From assembly GCA_038373865.1 (NCBI GenBank), contig JAXGGA010002271.1, positions 1 to 64,000 of the forward strand: 64,000 nt of DNA, in the 5' to 3' direction. A model generated the notes under the pieces. That model did not search any database and had not been told where the DNA came from. It worked only from the letters and a program-made list of their open reading frames with translations. Positions 57,501 to 64,000 of the stretch are shown piece by piece. How positions within the stretch are numbered: the stretch's first letter is position 1; every line of letters starts with the position of its first letter. Origin of the DNA: Uloborus plumipes (taxonomy: Eukaryota; Arthropoda; Arachnida; Araneae; Uloboridae). The position numbers and the translations under genes were made by a program.

Positions 57501-60500
57501 GAAGATAAACGAGCATGGGTTCTACTTATCAATTACTATAAAAACCCTAAAAGGTATTTGAAGTGTACTGTTTATTATTAATTTTGTCTTGAACACAAGA
57601 TTAAATATTTTTTTATTCATTAAAAATGAGATGGATTAATTTGAATTAGTTGTCAAAGTTTTACTCTTAAAAACTGTTTACAGCAGTATAATATAAATAT
57701 ATCTCTTTAATTTTGTTCTGTAAAGTTTCAAGAAGCAAAAAAACACAGTAAAAATATCGCATTTTTGTATTGGTGTTATTTTTTAATAAAATATAATAAA
57801 TATTAATATTATTTCAATTTAACTTGTGATGCCGAGTTCTTGTGCTAATTTCTAGTTCTGATATCTCTTGCTGTTTGTAATATACTTGGATCTTACTGAC
57901 CTTTTATTATTGATAGATTTAATTTCAATTTTTAATGTTGAGGCTTTAAATTATTAATATTAGAAGTAGAGAATGTACTATAACCGAGTTATTGATATGC
58001 AGTTATTATGATGTACATGTGAAAATATCTAAAATTAAATATCCTTTTACAGGTATAAAATGAGTACACAAAGGCTGCATTCCTATGCTAATTCTGAGTA
58101 CCACAAATCAATATTAGTAAGTACCAACAGTTGATTTTTAAAGCTTCTTTTAACACTAAGATTATTTTTCTTGCTAAAGCAGATATGAAAACATGATGTT
58201 ATTCAGGGAGCAGTATTTCTTCCCTTTTTCTGTTTTCGAAATTGTGTTGATAATACTGTCTATGCTCTCAAGAATGGCCTTCCATGATGGCGACCAATGG
58301 ATGAAGTTCTGTTTGCTTTTCCATAAATCCAATGCTATTTGTACACCTGTTTCAATGCCCTTAAAAATGATTGCCAAGCTTACTTGGGAACTGAACCCTA
58401 GGGCTCCGCTTTCGGCTGACCACCCAACCAGAACAGCTGCCTTGCAACCAAGAACACTCGTTCACAAAAATTAAGATGAGCACAGTAGGCCTTGGCACCC
58501 ATGGGTTGCTGCGCCACTGAGTTTAGTTTAGTTTAGAATGCCCAAAGTAAACTGTTCATTCCAATATTACATCGAGAATAAATTTATTATTATTTTTCAT
58601 CCTCAAGACTATCTGTTCGAAAATTAATATTTATGTTTTTTTAATGTAAAATACAGTCAAACCTCCTTATATCTAACTTTCCCGTATATCGGAATTTTCT
58701 ATCTATCGAACATCTAACAAACCTCTATGTTCATTACGTAGAAAAAATGTTTCTGTATATGAAAAAAAATCTCCATATATCAAAATTATTTTTTGGACAT
58801 AGTGGGTCATTTTATTCGACTTTAGAACAATTGTCTCACAAAAATTAAAGTCCGGAGTAAAAGGAAGCTAAGTGATTTTCATTACAAACCCCACAGCTCA
58901 GTTGAGGTGCTAAGGGGTGTACAAATAATTGGGCTTATGAGTTTTAGAATGAAGCAATCAAGTCGTTTTCGATTTTGTGTTGCGACTTGTCCTGCAACAA
59001 ATTTCTGGCTGTTCTTCTTTGTTTCTGATAGTCGTTCTTCATTCCCAAATATGCTAAACTTCAGTGGAAAGCTAATAGTTTTCAAGCCGACAAACAATAA
59101 AATGCTAGAGACTTTAAAAACATTAGTTCCTGGACTTTAGTTTACAAAAAAGTTCCTGATAAAATTTTTAGGTTATTAAAAGATGCAAGTATTTCTTTGG
59201 TAAGCTTGTTACAAAACTTGCTATGCAGCAAGACTTTTGTATTTCATTTTTTTCCTTTTAAAGAATGCAAATGAGATCATTGTAACCAATGTCTGGATTG
59301 CTGTTTATTTTAAAGTAATGAACAAAATTTTTTATTAATTCTTTTTCTAATTATTAACTTTCATGTAATGTAATTTGCCAATAAATTGGAAATAGAGTTC
59401 AAATTAAAAAAAAAAAGACTTTAATGTGAAAAAGTTTTATTTATTATTAATAATTGTATGATGAAATGAAGCTCACTTCTATATATTGTTATTTCTATAT
59501 ATTGATTTTTTTTGGAGTAGGTTGCTACTTCGATTTTTGTGTTCAACGAGAGTCGCCAATAAAGGTGTTCCACTTTTAAAATGTGTTAAAGGTGCTTTTT
59601 TTCCTATGCTATTGACATTGGCATATTGGCCCGAGACTTAGATCTGACTATATTTGCAGTGAAAAGAGTTAGTTAATGGGGGAAAGGTTTGAAAAAATGT
59701 TGAAAACGGCATACAAATAAGACAAATTTTTTTTTTTGGATAAGTCAAAAAAGCAAAAAGCTTCTAGAATAGCTAGGAAAGAACCCATGCCTTGAAAAAA
59801 GGCTCAAGTAAAGCAGAAGCACACCATGATCTCCAATTTAAAAAATACTTGATTTTTGTCAGTTATTTTCACTATGCTTTGTTGATAAATATATTACTTT
59901 CAAATTTTGTGTTATTTATCCGTAGTATTGCCGTATATACGGTAAACCCTCGTCACACCAGGCCTTGTTATATCACTGATTCGGTTTTGTGCTGTTTGTT
60001 TCCTTTAAAAAATTATATTCATAACTTTTTAAAATGTTTCTTAACATTTGACATCACAGAAAAAGTATATTTCCCAAAAAGAGTATTTTCTCCTTTTTTA
60101 AATCAAGTAAATCTGGCATATTTTCCCTGCATTTAATTCATTGCAGTTTAACCCTTTATGCCCCAACAGGACTCGGAAGTCCCGCTTATATTAGTTGAGT
60201 TGTATAAATCCTAAAATGCTGGAATCATACTTGTACTTGAAAGTACCACTCCTTGTACTTTGCTAAGAGGTCGACAGATGGTAACCAACGATCAGAAAGT
60301 TTTCTTAGGGGCCCTAAGACGTTGGGGCCTTAGACCCTACTGATTGGGCCATGGTAGCCAGATCGGTAAGGCGTCGGACTCGTGACCAGAGGGACCCCGG
60401 TTCGATCTCAGCCGATCAAAGATCCACCGTCTTGATTAATGGTGGCTGGGGGACGTAAAAAATGTCATGGTCACAAAGTCCTCCAAGTGAAACGATACCT

Positions 60501-61371
60501 CTGGGTTTGCTCGACCCTTGGTTCTGGTTCAAAAATAACACAGCGCTCTTCAGGGTCCTATCCTGGTTAAACCACGAGTTGTGGTTGATACAGGGCCCTA
60601 GAGTGTGTGAAGACCCTACTGATTGTCAAAATTTTTATACTCGGCACATTTGTTGTTTGATGAATTTTCAACTAAAATAAACAAAAAAATATTTAAAGAT
60701 TCGTTGATAAAATTAATTTGGGAAATAAAGGATTATGCTGCCTTTCAATTCACATTCCACCATAAAATAATAAAAGTATTTATTATTATTAACTTTTTAA
60801 TTTAAAAAGGAAAATTGGTACCCTTATTTTTGTTTATTTTTGCTTAGAGAATCTTCCTAAATATGGTAATAAACCAATCTTTTTGTACGTCCAACATAGC
60901 ACTAATTTGTGTCTGAATTGAATCACTACTTTTAATGACCTCGGTTACATAGCGTTTTCAAACTAATTACTCTTTTTTGTTGTCTCCCGACAAGTATGAT
61001 ACAAAGAGGAGTTACTGTACATACATTTATTTAAAAAACTGGAATTATTCATTAATTTGCTCATTAATTCTCTTCTAAATTGTAAAATGATTGAAAAATT
61101 TATTTTTAAAGAAGACTAAATTACATAAAATATTTTGTACTCACATTATAGCAACTGATTTTGTTTGTAGGACAGGTTTGTAAAAATGATCATCAATGAT
61201 ATTTTAACTGTGATTATAAATGCATATTTCTTTTCTGACAGGATGAATCTCGTAATATGGCTTACCACAGTCAGTTTAAAAGAGCAGTAAATAAAGCTGA
61301 AGACTTTTCCCGTAAAAAATGCTCGGGAAAAGTTACGTCTGGAAAAAAGTTCTTCGGAGTCAACATGCGAG
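32269..61371 (+). CDS. Large acidic PWWP-domain protein with zinc finger, 3'-incomplete; six exons
   Basis: Coding exons are 32275-36584, 56056-56141, 57306-57367, 57489-57553, 58053-58116 and 61242-61371; all joins keep frame (phases 2, 1, 0, 2, 0) and have GT/AG borders. They give about 1,572 residues with no stop, ending in phase 1, so at least one more exon follows. The N-terminal 1,350 residues are acidic, Ser/Asp/Glu-rich and probably disordered, with 17 tandem P-S-T-D-V-D-D-like repeats (about 618-777), basic KKRKR-type stretches, and a C2HC finger (C1367, C1370, H1383, C1387). A PWWP domain follows (about 1471-1560: DIVWVRLDDRFWPGL, then RAWVLLINYYKNPKR). PWWP domains bind methylated nucleosomes and DNA, so a chromatin role is inferred. 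I do not recognise an orthologue. Confidence 0.85.
34126..34605 (+). repeat. In-frame coding minisatellite, 27-30-bp units
   Basis: Seventeen successive units of 9 or 10 codons, consensus ALPSTDVDD(D), at residues about 618-777. Central units are nearly identical at DNA level and the outer ones diverge (STDIHS, STDIRS, STDTDG), a pattern of recent central expansion. The unit is a potential multi-site Ser/Thr phosphorylation or acidic linker array; this is inference. Confidence 0.95.
37210..38290 (+). repeat. Diverged ~750-bp direct duplication inside the large hAT
   Basis: The series 'atccgagct', 'ggccccaaa', 'ttgatt..ctttatgggg', 'aaatggtttttccatctc', 'catatgatttatct', 'ggtggtatcaggggcccc', 'atcagtgaattc' and 'cagatattg' occurs twice in order, once at 37230-37580 and again at 37965-38275. 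The second copy resumes at 42283 after the inserted transposon. Confidence 0.75.
38294..42278 (+). mobile_element. Near-complete transposon with GGGTCATTCC ends and 4-bp target duplication
   Basis: 3985 bp, flanked by AACA (38290-38293, 42279-42282); the duplicated host repeat shows a single-copy site nearby (around 37755), supporting the 4-bp duplication. Terminal inverted repeats span about 530 bp (38294-38825 and 41760-42278) and differ at few positions, so the copy is young. Between them is one long ORF, an AATAAA signal (41745-41750) and little else. The 4-bp duplication and Asp-rich catalytic motifs would suit a Sola-like or related DDD/E group, but I cannot assign the superfamily from sequence alone. 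Confidence 0.88.
39256..41613 (+). CDS. Putative DDD/E transposase of the GGGTCATTCC element
   Basis: Uninterrupted ORF of 785 codons from ATG 39256 (or 775 from ATG 39286, context AAAATGG); the frame is open back to 39208 but without an ATG. The N-terminus has CFNPF...H...C..CRKQL (Cys/His spacing suggests zinc binding), then an acidic Ser-rich linker (about 70-170), then a conserved-looking body. Candidate catalytic Asp residues are D457 (CDFSENY), D504 (SDCLNHN), D540 (FSDGSAAQYKNKKNF) and D581 (HGKGPCDGLGATVKRLAAR). The 'SDG.a.QYKN' plus 'ATaHGK...DG.G...KR' pair recalls a large, poorly described transposase family scattered through animal genomes. The intact frame and matching repeats suggest the copy may be or recently was active. 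Confidence 0.82.
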   Translation: MMDTTNKIVKMDCFNPFNKPNHSHARKRLRRVTSWMCDLIPGTSELSVVCDSCRKQLTKLKNEKDGETSPGTSKVPEESQSDTEIEESPIDIPFSNESEALSSLNSSLLEMGESPVDKKRMQSKIYSTEKANRINVAVKRKLLVNASSDEENDDSQDEFFTHVKKLYNSFTSRKKKLQLLTLMPDSWSVRKVMREFSAPNYLVRQAKTLLKEKGALSGPDMKPGKSLSKHTVDIVKGFYTSDEISRAMPGIKDFISVKDHSTGIKEHVAKRLMLNNLKEAYEVFKEKFPAVKVGFSKFAELKPKNCVLAGQSGTHSVCVCTTHQNVKLMFENGRMSSMTDGKIKTYKDCLQMMVCSPPPSTDFFSTCVSCPGTRGIRELLEKAYEDNAIETITYRQWISVDRCNLEIIQKPVSEFIDVFCNKLPILLRHHFIAKEQSAFLRHTKENLLECEVAVICDFSENYSIIIQDEAQSYHWSNTQATIHPFVVYFKEKEVEHLNFVIISDCLNHNTTAVYLFQKKLMEYLKCKFQRPVKKFFYFSDGSAAQYKNKKNFINLCNYKQDFGAEAEWHFSATAHGKGPCDGLGATVKRLAARASLQRPYQDQITNARQLFEWSHKNIANIDFVFVTIEEYIKTEEQLANRYDTALTISGTQKFHAFIPLRCGTKVNAKLFSSADVSSIFPVLKDVQQTSFSDISGYITSIYNETWWLSYVLDKDEDSSQVQVTFLHPSGPSSSFIYPTPPDTLWIPFSDVMCKVNPTTQTGRTYSLPDSELNKCVGIFQQLKSS
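42283..45109. other. Interior of the large hAT, nothing recognised
   Basis: First ~110 bp continue the interrupted direct repeat; the rest is AT-rich with many homopolymer runs. Short open frames such as 43003-43236 and 43289-43507 have no family support. Confidence 0.4.
45118..46167. mobile_element. hAT-like element nested in the large hAT
   Basis: 1050 bp with 8-bp duplication GTTCTAAG (45110-45117, 46168-46175), ends CAGGGTTGCCAGGCGTCC and (reverse complement) CAGGGTTGCCAGAGAACC. Non-coding interior. Confidence 0.92.
46620..46642. repeat. (ATGT)n microsatellite
   Basis: Five tandem units of the tetranucleotide in the large hAT near its right end. Confidence 0.8.
47028..47175. mobile_element. 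MITE with TGACGTCA-containing terminal repeats
   Basis: 148 bp; ends CAGTGACGTCACTACGGGCG and its complement, ~27 bp of perfect inverted repeat. A relative in opposite orientation lies at 16698-16826. Target duplication not fixed. Confidence 0.82.
47456..48500. mobile_element. PIF/Harbinger-like element
   Basis: 1045 bp with ends GGGCGCTTTTACACTT and its exact complement, flanked by TTA on both sides (47453-47455, 48501-48503). The 3-bp TWA target and GG-start ends are the PIF/Harbinger signature. Two open frames inside (47732-48076 minus, 48253-48486 plus) are not recognised as nuclease or Myb/SANT proteins. Confidence 0.78.
48556..48891. mobile_element. Small hAT-like MITE
   Basis: 336 bp with 8-bp duplication AGTGAAAA (48548-48555, 48892-48899); ends CTGGGTTGCCAACT and (reverse complement) CAGGGTTGCCAACTTAG. 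Contains a poly-A run and CCCCTAAA/TTTAGGGG inverted motifs. Confidence 0.9.
49271..50160. repeat. Tandem array, ~230-bp unit, about four diverged copies
   Basis: Units begin near 49271, 49495, 49728 and 49965. Landmarks in order: 'cgccgaaaattgc', 'gtttgagatt', 'aatcctttttgcatcctgataat', 'attttggaagttttgaggc', 'ttatctgctacc', 'aactcggctcatttt', 'gttcatatcgt', 'cccgtgc.aacaaagcacacgtg'. No conserved frame. Confidence 0.75.
50161..51143. other. Intronic, nothing delimited
   Basis: AT-rich. A short duplicate of TTTGGCTACCATTTT lies at about 50481-50514; CAGGGGTTGGCC at 50258 resembles a hAT end without a partner. Confidence 0.35.
51480..52040. repeat. Degenerate tandem repeat, ~110-140-bp unit
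   Basis: Recurring order 'ggaaattttttggaat', 'tgtggtcttaaaaa.gcattttaaac.atctttgg.aat', 'ggagaagagg' in about five diverged units near the left end of the hAT. Confidence 0.55.
52052..52938. mobile_element. Non-autonomous element with (G)GGTNATTCC ends and 4-bp TSD
   Basis: 887 bp, flanked by TCAT (52048-52051, 52939-52942). Terminal repeats include ATTCCGACGAAAATGG, then TACAAATCATGTC. The tips GGGTTATTCC/GTGTCATTCC and 4-bp duplication parallel the element at 38294-42278, so it may be mobilised by a related transposase. It contains a 28-bp tandem array. Confidence 0.78.
52271..52382. repeat. 28-bp perfect tandem repeat, four copies
   Basis: Unit begins ATTGCTAGAATTTTAAATGT; copies at 52271, 52299, 52327 and 52355 are identical, implying very recent expansion. 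Confidence 0.95.
55462..55867. mobile_element. Small hAT-like element
   Basis: 406 bp with 8-bp duplication ATATGGCC (55454-55461, 55868-55875); ends CAGGAGCGCCCC and (reverse complement) CAGGGGCGCCCC. Confidence 0.9.
56056..56141 (+). CDS. PWWP gene exon 2
   Basis: Starts after tacag; its first base completes an Asp codon. Encodes NGDMDESSSTSKDACDSD and continues acidic, ending one base into a codon before gtaaat. It is an acidic Ser/Asp linker before the PWWP domain. Confidence 0.82.
56478..56869 (-). mobile_element. LINE 3' end (CR1/jockey-like), minus strand
   Basis: Minus-strand frame reads LRMLNMYNLEQRRARGD, IQLFKFIKMKDV, SRTRGH, LFKSQA, then LNSLAEEVV and a final 'DLHW', the typical C-terminal tail of reverse transcriptases in CR1/jockey-type LINEs. 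Downstream is a short UTR and an ATTTGT-type tail (56478-56493). It is a 5'-truncated copy in intron 2. Confidence 0.75.
57306..57367 (+). CDS. PWWP gene exon 3
   Basis: 62 nt between ttctgtag and gtaaat. Encodes DFEEDDIVWVRLDDRFWPGL: the first strand of a PWWP domain and its W-P-G version of the signature. Confidence 0.9.
57489..57553 (+). CDS. PWWP gene exon 4
   Basis: 65 nt after gtctctag, ending AAAAG before gtattt. Encodes VFKLEDKRAWVLLINYYKNP, the central strands of the PWWP barrel (aromatic W and Y positions visible). Confidence 0.87.
58053..58116 (+). CDS. PWWP gene exon 5
   Basis: 64 nt between ttttacag and gtaagt. Encodes YKMSTQRLHSYANSEYHKSI, ending phase 0; fits the end of the PWWP barrel and the start of its helical part. 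Confidence 0.85.
58117..61241 (+). other. Intron 5 of the PWWP gene (3.1 kb)
   Basis: Holds a SINE (60347-60610), a one-ended Tigger-like start CAGTCAAACCTCC at 58653, a one-ended TTAACCCTTTATGCCCC at 60150, and a TTTAG-tailed GC-rich stretch at about 58400-58540 that may be an old SINE. No exon recognised. Confidence 0.6.
60347..60610 (+). mobile_element. tRNA-derived SINE, family S copy 2, with 15-bp TSD
   Basis: Perfect duplication AGACCCTACTGATTG at 60332-60346 and 60611-60625. The 5' part is tRNA-like: box A TAGCCAGATCGGTAAGGC, a hairpin with loop CTCGTGA (anticodon CGT if folded as a tRNA) and box B GGTTCGATCTC. The body carries GGTCACAAAGTCCTCCAAG and CTTCAGGGTCCTATCC, shared with 15380-15667. 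The 3' end is not A-rich. It lies in intron 5 in sense orientation and splits an older TTAA-type element end (60150-60330). Confidence 0.92.
61242..61371 (+). CDS. PWWP gene exon 6 (last one identified)
   Basis: 130 nt between ttctgacag and gtaaca. Encodes DESRNMAYHSQFKRAVNKAE, then a basic KKCSGKVTSGKKFF stretch; ends one base into a Gly codon, so the gene continues. No in-phase downstream exon was found before the end of the window. Confidence 0.82.
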
Positions 61372-62106
61372 GTAACAATCTTAGTTGCTGTTTTTTAAAT
61401 CTGAGTGTCTATTATCTACAGAAATCTTTAAAATCATTGAAATGAAAAACTAATTTGGCAAATTATGGAAACAAGAAAATTATTTGGAAAACCTGAAAAG
61501 AAGATGAAGTCCAATTTAAAGGAATTTGATCCCAATTTAAAGGGGGGAAAAAGAAGTCTGATACTAGACTGCTGTGCTGAGCTTCAATAGTAGTATCTGC
61601 AGACAAGCTCAAACTGAGAAACTGCTTTTTCAAAGTATTACGCCTCCATGTATTTAATTTTTTAGAAACATTTCATTCTTAAATGACCATAAGGCATTCT
61701 ATTTATATAAAATAAGTTCCAAAGAATCACCTGGTGATAACTGAATTTTGTTAACTAGTGCAAATACAACTTTTCTGCTTAGCATGGCACTTTAGAATCT
61801 CGCTTAATAGAAATGATTGTGACTGTACCAAGCAACTTTTAGTGCACCAAAAATTTCAATTATAAAAGAGGGTATTTAAAAACGCTGTGAGAAAGTTTTT
61901 TCCAGACTCTTCAAAAAGTCCTTAAAATCTCCGTAATTTTGATTTTAAAGGGGTTTGGGACACGAAAATTGTCAAATTTGGCATTTTTTAAAATTATTTC
62001 AAAAGAATTTCTGTTTTCTTCTCTTAAAAATGACGTTTGAATATTGTTTCTATCTTAATTAGAACGGAAGATATGATAATTATAATAATATGATGATATG
62101 ATAGTA

Positions 62107-62514
62107 TAGTAACCCCTCGTTATATCGCGCTTTTCGGGGGATAAAGAAAAAGAACGATATATTCAAAAGTGCGATAGAACCGAGGTTATAAAAAATAGTT
62201 CTTCTCTTTTTTACGGCCCTGTGGGAAGCAGTTTCCAACTTAAGATTAAATATTTTGCTGGTATGCACGTTTGTGTGACAGGAATTGCTGCTGTTTTTCC
62301 ATGGAATTCAGAAGAATAGAAGAATCTACGTTTTGTTCATTGACAAAATAAAGAAGAAAGAGAGTTTTTCTGACTTTTACCATACGTTTTCATAAATGGT
62401 TTCAAACTTAAAGCAAGTTTTTTTAAAAAGCTTTGATATTTCGGGAGACACAAGAAAAGAGCGATATATCTGAGTGAGCGATATAACGAGGCACGATATA
62501 ACAAGGGTCTACTG
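62107..62514. mobile_element. TA-flanked Tigger-like MITE
   Basis: 408 bp between TA dinucleotides. Ends TAGTAACCCCTCGTTATATC and (reverse complement) CAGTAGACCCTTGTTATATC, with ATATCGC motifs repeated near both ends. Confidence 0.8.
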
Positions 62515-63222
62515 TATTTTAAATAATATAAAACTTTAAATGCGTTTTTCGCCATGATGCAATTTTTCCGGATTTTTGAATTTAAATTCTTATAACCCAA
62601 GAACTGATAAAGATAACATTCTGAAATTTGGAGAACATCTTTTTCAAACAGTTTACTTGAATTTGTATTCGGCAAATAAAAAAAAAAATTTAGTTCAAAA
62701 CATATGATTTTTTGAAAAAAAAGGACCTTTGAATTTTTCGAAATTTTTACTTAAATGTTTTTAATTTTTTTTTTAATTATTATTTTTAAAATGGCCGAAT
62801 ACAAATTAAAGCTTATATGTTTGTGTTCACATATATGACAAAAAAATGAAAATTGATCAAGAATATTTAGAGATCAAGAATATCAAGAATATATAGAGTT
62901 TATGCGATTAAAAGCGACCCCCCCTTTTTTTGAAAAAAATAAATTAAAAAAAATTGTCATATATGTTATGATTTTGTTGTTAAACAGATTTTGAATCAGT
63001 GTAAAAAATTTCAAAACTCTAAACTGTTAAATAAAATATTTTTTAAAATGTGTACCGGACCCCCTTAAAGAATGAGTAAGGGCTATACAAGGTTAACAAA
63101 TGGGCTTTCTAATTAAATCATAATTCCGGCCTTAGAATACTTAATATGTAGTTTTGAGTAAAGGAGGGCAAGATAAGAAATGATCTTTTTGCTTAAGTTT
63201 ATTAAATCAGGGGTGGACTTGT

Positions 63223-63330
63223 ATGCTTGATTTCTGCACTGATGGTAAAAGCAGTTGTCATTGCTTCAAGCTTTTCAAATCCCAAGCTAATCTTGAAATA
63301 ATGAAAAATTACTACTTTATTAGCAGGGGT
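63223..63330 (+). mobile_element. LINE 3' fragment, plus strand
   Basis: A frame reads LDFCTDGKSSCHCFKLFKSQ, ANLEIMKNYYF, close to the C-terminal tail in 56478-56869 (NFCTES..CYKLFKSQANQEIRKNYYF). Both belong to the same LINE family. Truncated on both sides. Confidence 0.65.
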
Positions 63331-63366
63331 CAACCTAGAGAAGAATTAGGTCCCTTAAATAAAGGA

Positions 63367-63505
63367 CCCTTCACAGAATTCAGTCACTCAAAAAAAGACC
63401 CTTCACAAAATTCAGTCACTCAAAAAGGGACCCTTCACAAAATTCGGTCACTCAAAAATGGACCTTTCACGAAAATCCCACACTCGAAAACTGGCTCTTC
63501 ATAGA
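63367..63505. repeat. Tandem repeat, ~32-bp unit, about four copies
   Basis: Unit GACCCTTCACAAAATTCAGT followed by CACTCAAAAA, degenerating to the right. Confidence 0.85.
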
Positions 63506-63726
63506 AATCTAAGTTTAAAGAACGATCAGGAATATTTCTTGCCATAACTATTATTCACAAAATTACGAATTAGCTTTCAGAAAATTACAAAAACAGGACC
63601 TTGGTCAAATATCCTGGATTGACCCCTGATTAGTGTAGTGGGAACTTGGAACAGAAGAGTCTGCAACGAGCAAGGGATTAGATAGCTTTCTGAGGGCCAT
63701 TAATTTTCACTTGAGACTGAGCGATT

Positions 63727-64000
63727 CCATACCAAATCACCGAAAAAACAAAAAGTTGGTCGCACGACCGACTCGGATTTTTTTTTTAATTTGGTACACA
63801 GATTGATGGTATAGAGGTATGAAAAAGCCCAAAAGGAAAGTTACCTGCTCCACTTATTTTCTGAGATACATGCCCTCAAAGTTTGTCCGCCACGTCAAAA
63901 TACTAAAAAAGTGATGTTCTTTAATCATTTTTTATAAAAAATCGTACTCGTGCAAAATAAAAGTGTTAGATATCTATGGAAACTAGTTACTCCAAGCATT
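63727..64000 (+). mobile_element. Left end of a GGGTCATTCC-related element, cut by the window edge
   Basis: GCGATTCCATACCAAATCA followed by 'atttggtacacagattgatggtatagaggtatgaaaaa' layout parallels 38294-38410 (GGGTCATTCCATGTCAAATC, 'tttttggtatgcagcattatatcatagacatatgaaaaa'). The rest lies outside the window. Confidence 0.5.

Larger units (their letters stand above)
61372..63726. other. Intron or 3' region; repeats only
   Basis: AT-rich. Contains a Tigger-like MITE, a LINE fragment and a tandem repeat. No further PWWP-gene exon was recognised. Confidence 0.5.

Noticed and set aside
58640..59660. Complete Tigger element starting CAGTCAAACCTCC at 58653
   Set aside because: No matching inverted end with TA was found, so only a one-ended fragment can be claimed.
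1..64000. CRISPR arrays, operons, prokaryotic defence systems or phage
   Set aside because: Introns, SINE/LINE and eukaryotic DNA transposons show this is nuclear eukaryotic DNA; tandem repeats lack spacer structure.

Overview
This is eukaryotic nuclear DNA: AT-rich, intron-rich and packed with transposons. It has spliceosomal exons with GT/AG borders, tRNA-derived SINEs, LINE 3' ends and many inverted-repeat DNA transposons. The two host genes and the repeat types fit an arthropod, possibly a spider or other chelicerate. That placement is inference from general impression, because no decisive marker is present.

Two host genes lie on the + strand. (1) The 3' end of a class I unconventional myosin of the ID type (Myo1D/Myo31DF group): three exons at 645-758, 1565-1716 and 5455-5629 encode the end of the TH1 tail and the stop codon. 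(2) From 32275, a gene for a large acidic nuclear-type protein: one exon of 4.3 kb (with 17 tandem copies of a 'PSTDVDD'-like repeat and a C2HC zinc finger), then a 19.5-kb intron, then five short exons (56056-61371) encoding a PWWP domain. Its 3' end lies outside what can be identified here.

Nearly everything else is mobile DNA, and many copies can be delimited to the base by target-site duplications (TSDs). hAT-like elements (8-bp TSDs, CAGGG-type ends): 3295-5323, 21695-22429, 22702-23884, 25468-31280, 26424-28014, 37018-46994, 45118-46167, 48556-48891, 51152-55051, 55462-55867. TTAA-flanked piggyBac-like elements: 1985-2224, 4101-4329, 7802-8898 (with a relic of the transposase Cys-rich tail), 9535-9769, 9844-10228, 30683-31187, 31315-31899. 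TA-flanked pogo/Tigger-like elements: 6174-6274, 18456-19827 (with transposase remnants), 23089-23502, 62107-62514; another TA-flanked element is 25825-28282. A PIF/Harbinger-like element lies at 47456-48500. Several elements sit inside others: 25468-31280 contains at least five later insertions, and the long PWWP-gene intron contains a ~10-kb hAT that itself carries two younger transposons.

The most striking item is 38294-42278: a nearly 4-kb element with ~530-bp, almost identical terminal inverted repeats, a 4-bp TSD (AACA) and one uninterrupted ORF of about 785 codons with Asp-containing motifs typical of a cut-and-paste transposase. Its ends (GGGTCATTCC) recur on a second element with a 4-bp TSD (52052-52938), and a related end starts at 63727 and runs off the window. 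Other notable structures are a perfect 147-bp-arm palindrome with outward-facing tRNA-like sequences (10797-11291), a two-member tRNA-derived SINE family (15380-15667 minus; 60347-60610 plus, 15-bp TSD), and foldback elements including one just upstream of the PWWP gene start.
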